Shown here: positions 1 to 10,000 of the stretch, in pieces
Position numbering within the stretch: the first letter of the stretch is position 1
How the letters are laid out: the number at the start of each line of letters is the position of its first letter
Assembly: GCF_018332715.1 (NCBI RefSeq)
Contig: NZ_BOQP01000012.1
Span: 1 to 64,000 of the forward strand
DNA: 64,000 nucleotides
Direction of reading: 5' to 3'
Source: Winogradskya consettensis
GTDB taxonomy: Bacteria > Actinomycetota > Actinomycetes > Mycobacteriales > Micromonosporaceae
Notes under the pieces: model-generated
Told to the model about the DNA's origin: nothing
Seen by the model: the letters and a program-made list of their open reading frames with translations, nothing else
Database searches by the model: none
Made by a program: the position numbers and the translations under genes

Positions 1-132
1 GATCTGGTCGGGTTGGCCGCGGTCTGGTTGGGTTGGTCGGGTTGGGTGGGCTTCGGTTCGGTCAGCCGGGGTTTGGTCGGGCTGCGTCGAGTCTCGGTTG
101 GCCTGCCGGGGGCTTGGGTGGGCCGGGCATGG

Positions 133-208
133 GCTCGGCGGCAGGGCTTGGGCTCGGCGGCAGGGCTTGGGCTCGGCGGCAGGGCTTGGGCTCGGCGGCA
201 GGGCATGG
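133..208. repeat. Four tandem 19-bp repeats
   Basis: Four head-to-tail copies of a 19-base unit (GCTCGGCGGCAGGGCTTGG). The last copy carries one substitution (CATGG for CTTGG). The period is not a multiple of three, which argues against a coding repeat. The array lies just beyond the 3' end of the collagen-like gene. The rest of bases 1-244 is G/T-rich and holds no supportable gene. Confidence 0.85.
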
Positions 209-244
209 CTCTACTTAGCTGGCCCTACTCGGCCGGCTCGGGTT

Positions 245-2269
245 TCAGCGTCGGTTGGTGCTGGTGTCGTGGTCGGCGTGGTGACGGGATGGGCGGGAGC
301 TTCGGTGCAGGGCTGCCTTGCGAGCTTCGTCGCTCCGGTAGGTGTGCGTGACCTGGGATGACTGCTCCGGTCTCGCCGCGGTTTCGCCGGACTGCGATTG
401 GTCACCGGGCTGCGATTGGTCACCACGTTGGGACTCATCGCCGTGATGCGACTGATCGGCCCGAGGCGACTGATCGGCCCGATGCGACTGATCGGCCTGA
501 TGCCCCTGGTCGGCCCGGTGAGCCTGGTCGGCCCGGTGAGCCTGGTCGGCTCGGTGGGTTTGATCGGCCCGGTTTGGCGGGTCGGCTCTGTGGGCGCCGT
601 TGTAGCCGCGGGTGGTTGCCAGGGTTTCGTTGGCGCGGGGCGGTGCGGGCTGGTGGCGGTGGCTGTTGTGGGTGCGGTCTGTTTTGCGGGCGGGCCTGAG
701 ATTCTGGGGGCGTTCGGTCACCGTTGACCTCCGGCTGGTGTCGAACCGGTCGGCGCTCGCCCACCGGTGGCTTCTGGCGTTGGTTTTCTTGACGGCGACG
801 TCTACGGCCGAACGGCGAGGACGATCCGGGCAGGCAGCTCGGTGTACGGGCTTGGCCGGCGGATCACGCGGCTCGCTATCACCCAAATGGTCGGAATCAT
901 CCGCACTGTCCTTGTCATCACTCTGAGCAGAGTCGGCGGGAACTGCCGGTTGGTCAGACAGATCATCGACATCCACTTGGTCCGGGACGGATTTGTCGGG
1001 TTCGCCGAGTGACTCAGCCCCGCCCGCCGAATCACCCTCGGAGTCGGCACCCGAGCCACTCGCGGAATCACCCTCCGAGCCGACCTCCGAGCCGTTTGCG
1101 GAATCAGCGCCGAAGTCGTCTCCCGAGTCGCTTGCGGAATCGCCGTCGGGGTCGGCTTCCGGGCCACCTGGCCAACCGACCGAATTACCCGTCGAGTCGT
1201 CGGACGAGCCAATGTCTTGCCCGTCCGGGCTGCTCGGATCGTCGTTCTCATCGTCTTTATCTGAATTGTCTGGATTGGACGACGTCCCGCCGGGTTCAGC
1301 CGAACCACCCGGCCCGACCGCACCACCCGGCCCGACCGCACCACCCGGCCCAACCGCACCGCCGCCAGGCGCGATCGAACCGCCCGGTTCACCGGAACTC
1401 CCTGGCTTGCCCGAAGCGCCAGGCCCGCCCGGACCACCAGGCCCGCCCGGACCACCAGGCCCGCCCGGACCACCAGGCCCGGCCGTAGCGCCAGGCCCGC
1501 CCATGGCACCAGGCCCAACCGGAGTACCAGGCCCGCCCTCGACGCCAGGCCCGCCCGGAGCACCAGGCCCGCCCGGAGCACCAGGCCCAACCGGGGCGTC
1601 GGGCTTGGCAGGGGCGGTGGGTGCGATGGGTTGAATTCGGCCCACGATGTCGTCGTCGTTCACGTGTCCGCCCTTCCCAGGGTCGCCGTTTGCGGGGTCG
1701 CCGTTTGCGGGGTCGCCATTTGCGGGGTCGGCAGGGTCGTCGTCAGCGGGGTCGCGCTGCCCGGGGTCACCCGCTTGGGGAGCTGGCGATTTGCCGGAAT
1801 CCGCACCACTCGGGACAGCACGCGGAATACCGCCCGGCCCAGTGGTGGATCCAGGCGCTGGACGAGGATCAGCTTGCGAAGGGGACCCAGCCCCGGGCTG
1901 CGGCGAAGTGCGAGTGTTGTCGGCTTTGGGCGTACCCAGAGCTGGGGGGGTCGGCTTCTTTTTCTGGGGTTGGCCTTGGATGTCAGGGGGTGCGGGTGAC
2001 GCTGAGGGCTTGACCTGGATCGGGCCGCTGGAGGCCGGGGGGATGAACGGCACGTCGGGGACCGCGGGGCGGTCGGTGGCGAGTTGCCGGGAGCCGGCGG
2101 TGATCGCTGCGAGCGTTGGCAGCGAGGCCAGGCCTACCAGCATCACCACGATCAGCACGTAACGACGGGTTGTGCCGGTGAAGCCCTGGGCGCTGTAGAC
2201 GCCGTTGAGGCGTTTTCGGAGGACCGTCAGCGGGCGTTCGGGGTTGTCGTCGTTCGGCTGCTCCGGCAC
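245..2269 (-). CDS. Membrane-anchored collagen-like repeat protein
   Basis: About 674 residues, no recognised enzyme domain. A short basic N-terminus is followed by one hydrophobic segment at about residues 36-60 (signal anchor). A Pro/Ala/Asp-rich stretch leads to a Gly-X-Y tract at about residues 220-325 (GGP, GAP, AGP, GKP, GEP triplets) typical of bacterial collagen-like proteins. An acidic Ser/Asp/Gly region follows, then a basic part with a hexapeptide repeat (HRADQA/S type) at about residues 570-613. The GTG chosen follows GGGGAGG at 9 bases; a GTG three codons earlier is possible but abuts that site. The outside location of the repeats is inferred from topology. Role unknown; an extracellular or wall-associated fibrous protein is a reasonable guess. 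Confidence 0.65.
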   Translation of the reverse strand: MPEQPNDDNPERPLTVLRKRLNGVYSAQGFTGTTRRYVLIVVMLVGLASLPTLAAITAGSRQLATDRPAVPDVPFIPPASSGPIQVKPSASPAPPDIQGQPQKKKPTPPALGTPKADNTRTSPQPGAGSPSQADPRPAPGSTTGPGGIPRAVPSGADSGKSPAPQAGDPGQRDPADDDPADPANGDPANGDPANGDPGKGGHVNDDDIVGRIQPIAPTAPAKPDAPVGPGAPGGPGAPGGPGVEGGPGTPVGPGAMGGPGATAGPGGPGGPGGPGGPGGPGGPGASGKPGSSGEPGGSIAPGGGAVGPGGAVGPGGAVGPGGSAEPGGTSSNPDNSDKDDENDDPSSPDGQDIGSSDDSTGNSVGWPGGPEADPDGDSASDSGDDFGADSANGSEVGSEGDSASGSGADSEGDSAGGAESLGEPDKSVPDQVDVDDLSDQPAVPADSAQSDDKDSADDSDHLGDSEPRDPPAKPVHRAACPDRPRRSAVDVAVKKTNARSHRWASADRFDTSRRSTVTERPQNLRPARKTDRTHNSHRHQPAPPRANETLATTRGYNGAHRADPPNRADQTHRADQAHRADQAHRADQGHQADQSHRADQSPRADQSHHGDESQRGDQSQPGDQSQSGETAARPEQSSQVTHTYRSDEARKAALHRSSRPSRHHADHDTSTNRR

Positions 2270-2684
2270 GGCCGGCACCCTCCCCAGAGTAAAGATCCAT
2301 ATGGATTCGTCGCGGCTAGAGGGGTGAACGACGCAGGGGGCTCTGGGGAGCGGTAGGGGTGGGCCGTTAAGGCGGAAGTGATGGTACGAAAAGGACTTTA
2401 TTGGGCAAATACGGTCGCCGATAAACCCGCAAGATTTCCGATCTGTGATCGACCTGACCTGTGGCGCCCCTCACGTTCTCTGCGAGGATGAGGGGGACGG
2501 CACCGCCGCCGTCGCCTTCGCTACCAGCGGAGCTGCGGTGGGGGCCGTCACTCCCCGGCGGGGTCTGTGATCACGTCGTCGGGCCGCGCGGCAACCTCAC
2601 CCGGTCAGGCGCGGCATACCAGCGGTCTAGCCGCGCGGACGGGCAACCCCCGCCGTGGGCGTTGAGATGAACAGGGAGACACGG
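2270..2684. other. Intergenic region between divergent genes
   Basis: No supportable gene. It holds the Shine-Dalgarno site of the collagen-like gene, a perfect 12-base palindrome ATCCATATGGAT at 2295-2306, and the leader of the dehydrogenase operon. The palindrome is a possible operator; nothing else identifies its partner. Confidence 0.5.
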
Positions 2685-3824
2685 ATGGCGAACGGCGAAA
2701 GCGAAGTCGGGGCTGACGCTCCGGCCGGCGGTTTCGTTCAACTGCTCACCCCCGAAGGTGAGCGCGTCGACAGCGTCACCACGGCGGAGGGGGTGACCTA
2801 TTCGGTCAGCTTCACTGACGAGGAGTACCGCGAGCTTTATCGGGATCTCGTCACGGTCCGCCGGCTCGACGCCGAGGCGACCGCCCTGCAGCGCCAGGGC
2901 GAGCTGGGCATCTGGGCGAGCCTGCTCGGCCAGGAGGCGGCGCAGGTCGGTTCCGGGCGGGCGCTGCGCAAGCAGGACATGGCGTTCCCGACGTACCGCG
3001 AGCACGGCGTGCTCTATACCCGCGGGATCGACCCGATCATGCCGTTCGGCCTGTTCCGGGGCGTCGACCAGGGCGGCTGGGATCCGAACGAGTACAAGTT
3101 CAACTCGTACACGATCGTCATCGGCTCGCAGACGCTGCACGCGACCGGCTATGCCATGGGCGTGACCATGGACGGCAGGACGGGCGGGCCCGACGGCGAG
3201 GCCGTCATCGCCTACTTCGGCGACGGCGCCACCAGCCAGGGCGAAGTGAACGAGGCCTTCGTCTGGGCCGGCGTCTTCAACTCGCCGATGGTGTTCTTCT
3301 GCCAGAACAACCAGTACGCCATCTCCGAGCCGCTCGAACGCCAGACCCGGATCCCCCTCTACCGCCGCGCGGCAGGCTTCGGCTTCCCGGGCGTGCGGAT
3401 CGACGGCAACGACGTGCTCGCTTCGTACGCCGTGACCAGGTCAGCGCTCGACAACGCCCGCAACGGCAACGGCCCGACGCTGATCGAGGCCTACACGTAC
3501 AGGATGGGCGCGCACACCAGCTCCGACGACCCGACCCGCTACCGCATCGCGAGCGAGGTCGAGTCGTGGAAGGCCAAGGACCCGATCAGCCGGTTCAAGG
3601 CGTTCCTCACCAAGCAGCAGCTCGCCGATGACGACTTCTTCGGTCAGGTCGACGAGGACGCCCGTACCCTCGCGCTGAACCTGCGCGAGCAGGTACTGGC
3701 GATGCCCGATCCGCAACCGATCTCCATCTTCGACAACGTGTACCCGAACGGCTCGCCACTCGTCGACGCACAGCGCAAGCAGTTCGCCGACTACCAGGCC
3801 GCGTTCGAGGGGAGTGCCCACTGA
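2685..3824 (+). CDS. pdhA: 2-oxoacid dehydrogenase E1 alpha subunit
   Basis: Thiamine-diphosphate-dependent decarboxylase subunit of a pyruvate or branched-chain 2-oxoacid dehydrogenase complex, cytoplasmic, 379 residues (normal for the family). The ThDP-binding motif runs from GDGATSQGE at about residue 178 to the paired Asn in CQNNQYAIS about 28 residues later. The ATG was chosen because GGGAG lies six bases upstream; GTG 2655 and ATG 2667 are in frame but have no such site. The stop codon overlaps the next start by one base (TGATG), so E1 alpha and beta are translationally coupled. Substrate cannot be set from sequence: related actinobacterial three-gene operons include branched-chain enzymes (mycobacterial BkdABC, often annotated PdhABC). 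Confidence 0.93.
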   Translation: MANGESEVGADAPAGGFVQLLTPEGERVDSVTTAEGVTYSVSFTDEEYRELYRDLVTVRRLDAEATALQRQGELGIWASLLGQEAAQVGSGRALRKQDMAFPTYREHGVLYTRGIDPIMPFGLFRGVDQGGWDPNEYKFNSYTIVIGSQTLHATGYAMGVTMDGRTGGPDGEAVIAYFGDGATSQGEVNEAFVWAGVFNSPMVFFCQNNQYAISEPLERQTRIPLYRRAAGFGFPGVRIDGNDVLASYAVTRSALDNARNGNGPTLIEAYTYRMGAHTSSDDPTRYRIASEVESWKAKDPISRFKAFLTKQQLADDDFFGQVDEDARTLALNLREQVLAMPDPQPISIFDNVYPNGSPLVDAQRKQFADYQAAFEGSAH

Positions 3825-4810
3825 TGTCAGAAACCCTCACTCTCGGCAAGGCCCTCAACCACGGCCTGCGTCGCGCCCTGGAGAACGACCCCAAAGTCGT
3901 CATCATGGGCGAGGACGTCGGGAAGCTCGGCGGTGTCTTCCGGATAACCGACGGCCTGCAGAAGGACTTCGGCGAGAACAGGGTCATCGACACCCCGCTC
4001 GCCGAGGCCGGCATCGTCGGCACGGCGGTCGGCCTGGCCATCCGCGGCTACCGGCCGGTCTGCGAGATCCAGTTCGACGGGTTCGTCTTCCCCGCGTACA
4101 ACCAGATCGTCGCCCAGGTCGCGAAGATGTACTACCGCTCGCTGGGCAACGTGCGGCTGCCGATCGTCATCCGGATCCCGTACGGCGGGGGCATCGGCGC
4201 GGTCGAGCACCACTCCGAGTCGCCCGAGGCGTACTTCTCGCACACCCCCGGCCTCAAGGTCGTGACGTGCTCGAACTCCGCCGACGCGTATTCGATGATC
4301 CAGCAGGCGATCACGTCCGACGATCCGATCATCTTCTTCGAGCCGAAACGCCGGTACTGGGAGAAGGGCGAGGTCGACCTGTCCCTCGCGCCGCAGGATG
4401 CGTACCCGCTGCATTCGTCCCGGATCGCCCGGGAGGGCAGCGACGCCACCCTGATCGCTTACGGTCCGATGGTCCGGGTCGCCCTCGACTCGGCCGAGGC
4501 CGCTGCCGAGGACGGCCGTCAGCTGGAGGTCATCGACCTGCGCAGCCTCTCACCGCTCGACCTCGATCCGGTCTTCGCCTCGGTGCGCAAGACCGGCCAC
4601 GCGGTCGTCGTCCACGAGGCCCCCGGCAACCTCGGCCTGGGCGCGGAGATCGCCGCCCGGATCACCGAGGAGTGCTTCTACTCGCTGGAGGCACCGGTCC
4701 TGCGCGTGACCGGCTACGACGTGCCCTACCCGGCAGCCCGCGTCGAAGAGGAGTACCTGCCCGACCTGGACCGGGTGCTCGACGCCGTCGACCGTTCGTT
4801 CGGCTGGTGA
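3824..4810 (+). CDS. pdhB: 2-oxoacid dehydrogenase E1 beta subunit
   Basis: 328 residues; partner of the E1 alpha subunit in the alpha2beta2 decarboxylase that transfers the acyl group to the E2 lipoyl arm. It shows the transketolase-like pyrimidine domain (ALENDPKVVIMGEDVG near the N-terminus) and the C-terminal transketolase domain with VIDLRSLSPLDLD. The GGGIGAVEHHSESPEAYF segment is typical of E1 beta. It is the middle gene of a tight operon, sharing one base with pdhA and ending four bases before or inside the start of the E2 gene. Confidence 0.94.
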   Translation: MSETLTLGKALNHGLRRALENDPKVVIMGEDVGKLGGVFRITDGLQKDFGENRVIDTPLAEAGIVGTAVGLAIRGYRPVCEIQFDGFVFPAYNQIVAQVAKMYYRSLGNVRLPIVIRIPYGGGIGAVEHHSESPEAYFSHTPGLKVVTCSNSADAYSMIQQAITSDDPIIFFEPKRRYWEKGEVDLSLAPQDAYPLHSSRIAREGSDATLIAYGPMVRVALDSAEAAAEDGRQLEVIDLRSLSPLDLDPVFASVRKTGHAVVVHEAPGNLGLGAEIAARITEECFYSLEAPVLRVTGYDVPYPAARVEEEYLPDLDRVLDAVDRSFGW

Positions 4811-4815
4811 CCCGG

Positions 4816-6303
4816 ATGTCACGGATCAAGGACTTCACCCTGCCCGACCTGGGCGAAGGTCTCACCGAGGGCGAGATCCTCACCTGGCTCGTCAGTGTCG
4901 GCGACACGATCGAGCTCAACCAGCCCATCGTCGAGGTCGAGACCGCCAAGGCGGCCGTCGAGATCCCGGCCAAGTGGGGTGGCGTGGTTGCGAAGATCCA
5001 CGTCGAGGCCGGAACAACCGTCGAGGTGGGTGCGCCCATCGTCTCGATCGACACCGACCCGACCGCCGGGCCCATTCCCTCGGCGGAGTCGCTCGCTGCC
5101 GTCGAGATCGCTCCGGAGGAGGGTGCGGTCGAGCCCGGTCTCATCGGGGGTCCGGCCCCGGGCGGGCGCACGGCTGTGCTCGTCGGTTACGGCCCGAAAA
5201 CCGTAACTGCAAAACGCCGACCCCGGATAGGTACGCCCGACGCGTCCACAACCGCAGCTACGCCAACCCCGCCTGCGGCGGCTCGCGCGACTCAACCTGC
5301 GGCCGTCGCTCCGGCGCCCGCAGCTCCCGCCCCGGCGGCACGTCCCGCTCCGGCTCCCAGTCCCGCGGCAGCTCCCGCTCCCAGTCCCGTGGCAGCTCCC
5401 GCTCCCGTGGCGGCGGCGCTTTCGTCGAAGGTGCTGGCCAAGCCGCCCGTACGCAAGCTGGCCAAGGATCTTGGTGTTGATCTCTCCACGCTCGTCGGGT
5501 CGGGGCCGCTCGGTTCGGTGACACGTGCCGACGTACAAGCCGCAGTGGCTGCAGTTGATGTTGTCGTTGATGCACCCGCTGTGGGGACGTCCGACGGTTT
5601 CCGGGAGCAGCGGATCCCGATCAAGGGCGTCCGGAAGCTGACGGCGGCGAACATGGTCGCGTCGGCGTTCACCGCGCCGCATGTCACGGAGTTCCTGACC
5701 GTCGACATCACCAAGACGATGAAGGCGCTGGAGCGACTGAAGGCCCGCCCCGAGTTCCGGGAGATCCGGCTCTCTCCGATGCTGTTCGTCGCCAAGGCCG
5801 TACTCCTCGCGATCAAGCGGCACCCGATGGTCAACTCGGCCTGGTCCGGGGCGACCAACGAGATCGTGATCAAGGAGTACGTCAACCTCGGCATCGCGGC
5901 GGCCACCGAGCGCGGACTGATCGTGCCGAACATCAAGGACGCCGGTCTGCTCTCCATGCGCGAGCTCGCCGAAGCGCTGAACCTGCTGGTCCAGGTCGCA
6001 AGATCGGGCAAGACGCCGCCGGCCGACATGGCGAACGGCACGTTCTCGATCACGAACGTCGGGGTTTTCGGCATCGACACCGGCACGCCGATCCTGCCGC
6101 CCGGCGAGTCCGCGATCCTGGCGTTCGGCGCCGTACGCCCGACGCCCTGGGTGCACAAGGGGAAGATCAAGATTCGCCAGGTCACCACGCTGGGCCTCTC
6201 GTTCGACCACCGCATCATCGATGGCGAGCTGGGCTCGAAGTTCCTGCGCGACATCGGCCGCTTCCTCGAGGACCCGGAGGGCGCGCTGCTCTCCTGGACC
6301 TGA
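4816..6303 (+). CDS. pdhC: Dihydrolipoamide acyltransferase (E2)
   Basis: 495 residues. One N-terminal lipoyl domain (residues 1-80, lipoylated Lys45 in VETAKAAVE), an Ala/Pro-rich linker, a peripheral-subunit-binding domain (VRKLAKDLGVDLSTLVGSG) and the C-terminal catalytic acyltransferase domain ending in SFDHRIIDGE with the active-site His and Asp. It forms the core of the complex and carries the acyl group to CoA. A GTG at 4807 that overlaps the E1 beta stop (GTGA) is an equally plausible start. No E3 (lipoamide dehydrogenase) gene follows, so E3 must come from elsewhere. Single lipoyl domain and gene order resemble branched-chain complexes. Confidence 0.93.
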   Translation: MSRIKDFTLPDLGEGLTEGEILTWLVSVGDTIELNQPIVEVETAKAAVEIPAKWGGVVAKIHVEAGTTVEVGAPIVSIDTDPTAGPIPSAESLAAVEIAPEEGAVEPGLIGGPAPGGRTAVLVGYGPKTVTAKRRPRIGTPDASTTAATPTPPAAARATQPAAVAPAPAAPAPAARPAPAPSPAAAPAPSPVAAPAPVAAALSSKVLAKPPVRKLAKDLGVDLSTLVGSGPLGSVTRADVQAAVAAVDVVVDAPAVGTSDGFREQRIPIKGVRKLTAANMVASAFTAPHVTEFLTVDITKTMKALERLKARPEFREIRLSPMLFVAKAVLLAIKRHPMVNSAWSGATNEIVIKEYVNLGIAAATERGLIVPNIKDAGLLSMRELAEALNLLVQVARSGKTPPADMANGTFSITNVGVFGIDTGTPILPPGESAILAFGAVRPTPWVHKGKIKIRQVTTLGLSFDHRIIDGELGSKFLRDIGRFLEDPEGALLSWT

Positions 6304-6389
6304 TCCGTTTTTTGTTCTGCAACCAACCTGCACCACCTTTGATCCTTAGGCTAGTAAGCGGGATCACCCCCTGATTCGTTGGCATGCTG

Positions 6390-6426
6390 GGTTCCGGCGC
6401 GGTTTAATTAAGCCAGCGCCGGAACC
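6390..6426 (+). promoter_or_regulatory. Strong hairpin with AT-rich core
   Basis: Perfect 11-bp stem (GGTTCCGGCGC with GCGCCGGAACC) enclosing 15 bases that contain TTTAATTAA, a rare AT-only palindrome in this GC-rich DNA. It lies 87 bases after the E2 stop and 47 bases before the small ORF. It could end the dehydrogenase transcript or form a leader or operator for the small gene. There is no T-tract after the stem, so a classical terminator is not certain. Confidence 0.6.
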
Positions 6427-6473
6427 ACGGCACGTCCAACAAGGCCAATGAAGGCCAGGGGGAGAGCACCACA

Positions 6474-6611
6474 ATGAGCGCCATCAGCCGCATCCGCAGC
6501 CGCCGTCTTGCCAAGCGCGACGCCCGCGCCATCGAGCGCGCCATGCAGGCGGCGCCGACCCAGTCCATGCGTAACGAGATCGCGATCTTTGCGCAGCAGC
6601 GCACTTTCTGA
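6474..6611 (+). CDS. Small basic protein, 45 residues
   Basis: Reads MSAISRIRSRRLAKRDARA and ends FAQQRTF. The ATG is preceded by AGGGGGAGAG at a suitable distance, the codons are GC3-rich, and a clear terminator follows 95 bases later, so it is a self-contained transcription unit. The protein is strongly basic (many Arg and Lys) and predicted mostly helical, with no membrane segment. It resembles short Arg-rich conserved hypothetical proteins I recall from actinobacteria, but I cannot name a family. Function unknown; nucleic-acid or ribosome binding would suit its charge, as inference only. Confidence 0.7.
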   Translation: MSAISRIRSRRLAKRDARAIERAMQAAPTQSMRNEIAIFAQQRTF

Positions 6612-6706
6612 TCGCTCCCGATCACGCTGGGTAAGGCGAGCACCACATAAGCGATCACTTCACCCGCCGCGTCTCTGATCGTCCGCCCGATCGACGCGGC
6701 ACCGAG

Positions 6707-6734
6707 AGCCCCGACCGATACACAGGTCGGGGCT
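6707..6734 (+). terminator. Rho-independent terminator
   Basis: Perfect 10-bp stem AGCCCCGACC / GGTCGGGGCT with an 8-base loop, followed by TCTCGTTATCTCT. It ends the transcript of the 45-residue protein. Confidence 0.85.
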
Positions 6735-7026
6735 TCTCGTTATCTCTGTGAGATTTTCGGACCACCCACTCCGGATAGTCCGCCCGCAATTGATGGCATT
6801 TGTCCAACGTGTGCATGATCACGTTCGGACTTTTTCGGGCACGTCGCCCGCGTCCCACGGCGTACACCGGGATTCCTACTCTCGGCTACGCCCGGTACGG
6901 TTGGGCACGGTCACCCGCCCCGGCTCGGCCGGCCGGGTCATGTGGCCGGGGTCATGCTCCAGCTCTGCAAGGTCGGCCGCGTCCGTGCATAAGCTGGCAC
7001 GGCCGACAGTCATGGAGGAGGCGGTT

Positions 7027-10000
7027 ATGACGTCCGATGGCCAGCACGCCGGCCGGCAGCCGGGGGCCACATCGGGCCGCGGAGCTTTCCCGCCCGACAA
7101 CCGCCCCGACACAGACGGTCACGCTGCGTCCGGTTCCGCTCCGTCGTACCCGCACGCCGAGGATTCGCTCCCCAGTGCGTACGCGCCACCACCGCAGTCG
7201 ACCCCCAACGGCGGCTCGCCCTTCGTGGTCCCCGCAGTGGCGGACGCCACCCCCGGCCCGGTCTTCGGCGCCCCCGCTTCACGCGCACCCTCTTCACCCC
7301 AGGACCCTCGTAGTACGGAGTCAACGCCCTTGCCTTCACGCGGCCAGTCGGCTCCCGATGCCCCCTCCTCGGGCTGGTCCCCCCAGCCCCCGGCCACCGA
7401 CGCATCGGGCCAGGTCCCGTTCCGCCACGCTCCCGGCGGCCAGCTCCCCCAGCGCAACCCCGGCATCGCCGGCGGCCCGCTAGCCGGCCCGGTCGGCGAG
7501 TTCAACGGCTTCGCCCCGACGCGCGGCGCCGCCCAGCCACCCGCGGCCCCGCCCGCGGCAAGCCCTCGCGCGGCAGCTCCACTCGCCGCCCAGGCACCCG
7601 CGTCGCCCTTCGCCCCCGCAGCCGACTTCGCCGCGCAGGCACCCTTTGGTGCGCAGGCACCCTTTGGTGCGCAGGCACCCTTTGGTGCGCCGGCAGCTCC
7701 GTTCGAGGCGCAGGCAGGTCCTTTCGATGGGCAGGCACCCGCGGCTCCCTTTGGCGGGCAGGCAGGTCCCTTCGACGGGCAGGCAGCTCCGTTCGATGGG
7801 CAGGCAGCCGCAGCGCCCTTTGGCGCGCAGGCAGCTCCGTTCGATGGGCAGGCACCCGTGGCATCGACGCCTGATCTCCCGCGCCGCTCCCCGGGCGAGG
7901 GCCGCGGTCCGTTCGAACGCGGCACGGCAGCCCCTGACGACGGCAACGCCCCCGCCGCTGAGCGCGCCCCCGGCGTCTCTGCCTTCGGCGACCAGCGCGT
8001 CCGCGTCCCCGGCGCCACCCTCACCGACTACCCGGACAGCCCGTCCATCGACGGCAGCACCCCGCCCGCCCAGGAGCTCACCGGCTTCCCGGTCCGCGGC
8101 GACGCCCCCGAAGGCGCCAGCTTCCCCCTCCGCGGCAACTCCGCCGGCGAGAACAGCAGCTTCCCCGGCCTCCGTGACGCCCCGTTCGCCCCCGTCAACG
8201 GCGACCTCCCCTTCGACCCGGCCGACTCCCGCTTCAGCGCCCCGAACTCCCCGTTCGGCCCCTCCAGCTCCGAGTCCCCCTTCACCCGCCCCACCGACCT
8301 CAGCAGCCCACCCGCAGACCCCACCTTCGGCCCTGCCCCCACCTCGAGCCCAAGCCGCCCCGCGGACTCCTCCTTCCCCCCGGCCCAATCACCATTCGGC
8401 CAGACCCAGTCCTCCGACTCCCCGTTCGGCCAGAACACGTCCACGGACTCCCCGTTCGGCCAGAACACGTCCACGGACTCCCCGTTCGGCCAGAACACGT
8501 CCACGGACTCCCCGTTCGGCCAGAACACGTCCCCGGACTCGTCGTTCGGTCAAGGTCAGCCCTCGGCACCGCCGTTCGGCCAGGGTTCGTCCGCGGGCTC
8601 GTCGTCGTCCGCAGGCTCCCCGTTCGGACCGGGCCCGTCGTCGACCGCCGGCGCCAACTCCCCGTTCCGCCCCGGCGCGTCGACCTCATCGACCCCGGGC
8701 ACATCGCCGGCCTCCCCCTACGGCAAGCCCATCTCGGAGCCCCCGTTCGGAACGGCCAACTCCGACTCCCCGTTCGGTCCCAACAGCTCGGAGTCCCAGT
8801 ACGGCACCCCGACCCAGGGCACCCAGTACGGCACCCCGAGCACCGACTCGCCGTTCGCCCCGACCGGCCCCGAGTCCCAGCCCGGCACCCCCACTTCCGA
8901 CTCCCAGTACGGCGCGCCGAACTCAGGCTCCCAGTACGGGACCCCGAGTTCCGAGTCCCAGTACGGGACGCCGAATTCCGAGTCCCAGTACGGCCCCGCG
9001 AACTCCGAGTCTCCGTACGGCCCCGCGAATTCCGACTCCCAGTACGGCACTCCGAATTCCGAGTCTCCGTACGGCGCGGCGGGTTCCAACTCATCGCACG
9101 GCGGCGCGGGTTCCAACTCTCCATTCGGTGCGGCCGCCTCTGACCCGTCGTCGTTCGGCACGGCCGGATCCGACTCCCCGTTCGGCACTTCCCGCCCCGA
9201 CCCCCAGCGCGGCACGGCAGGCACGGAGTCGCAGTACGGCACGGCAGGCACGGAGTCGCAGTACGGCTCGGCCGGATCCGACTCCGCGTTCGGCACAGCG
9301 GGCTCCGAGTCGCAGTACGGGACTTCGAGCGCGGACTCTCCGTTCGGCACGGCGGGGTCTGACCCGTCGTTCGGGTCGGCGTCCCCGTTCAGCGGCGACG
9401 ACAACTCTCGATCGGGCGGCTACCCGCAGCGTGTGCCGGGTGCATCCTTGGAGGCCTCTGACAACGGGCAGCCCGAGACGTCGAGCGGCTACCCGCAGCG
9501 AGTCCCCGGCGCGGCGCTCAGCACCGGCGGCGCTCTCAGCTCAGGCGGCGCCCCCGTCGTGGCAGAGCAGCGTCCCGCCGCGGTCCCGCACCCGCGCGAC
9601 CCCGCCGAAGCGCCCGAAGCCGCGGACCACGCCGGCCCGTCGAGCTCCACCCCGGCGAGCCCGGCCAAGGGCACCGCGCGCCCGGTCTCCGCGAGCGCCT
9701 CGGTTCCGGTCTCCAGCCGCGTTTCCCCGCCGCCGGACGCCGAAGAGAGCGCCCCGCCGGCCGCGAACCCCCAGTCGCGCGTCTACGGCCGCCCCCCGGA
9801 GCCCGAAAGCCCAGGTGAGCAGGCCGGCCAGAGCGACGACGGACACACCCCGTTCGGCGCGGCACCCACCTCGGGCGCCTACGGCCAGCCGGAAGCTGAC
9901 CGCAACCCGTTCGGCCAGCCCGAAAACAGCTTCGGCCCGGCAGGCCAGCACGAAAGCAACGGCTTCGGTCAGGCCAACCAGCAGGAAGGCGGCAGCTTCG

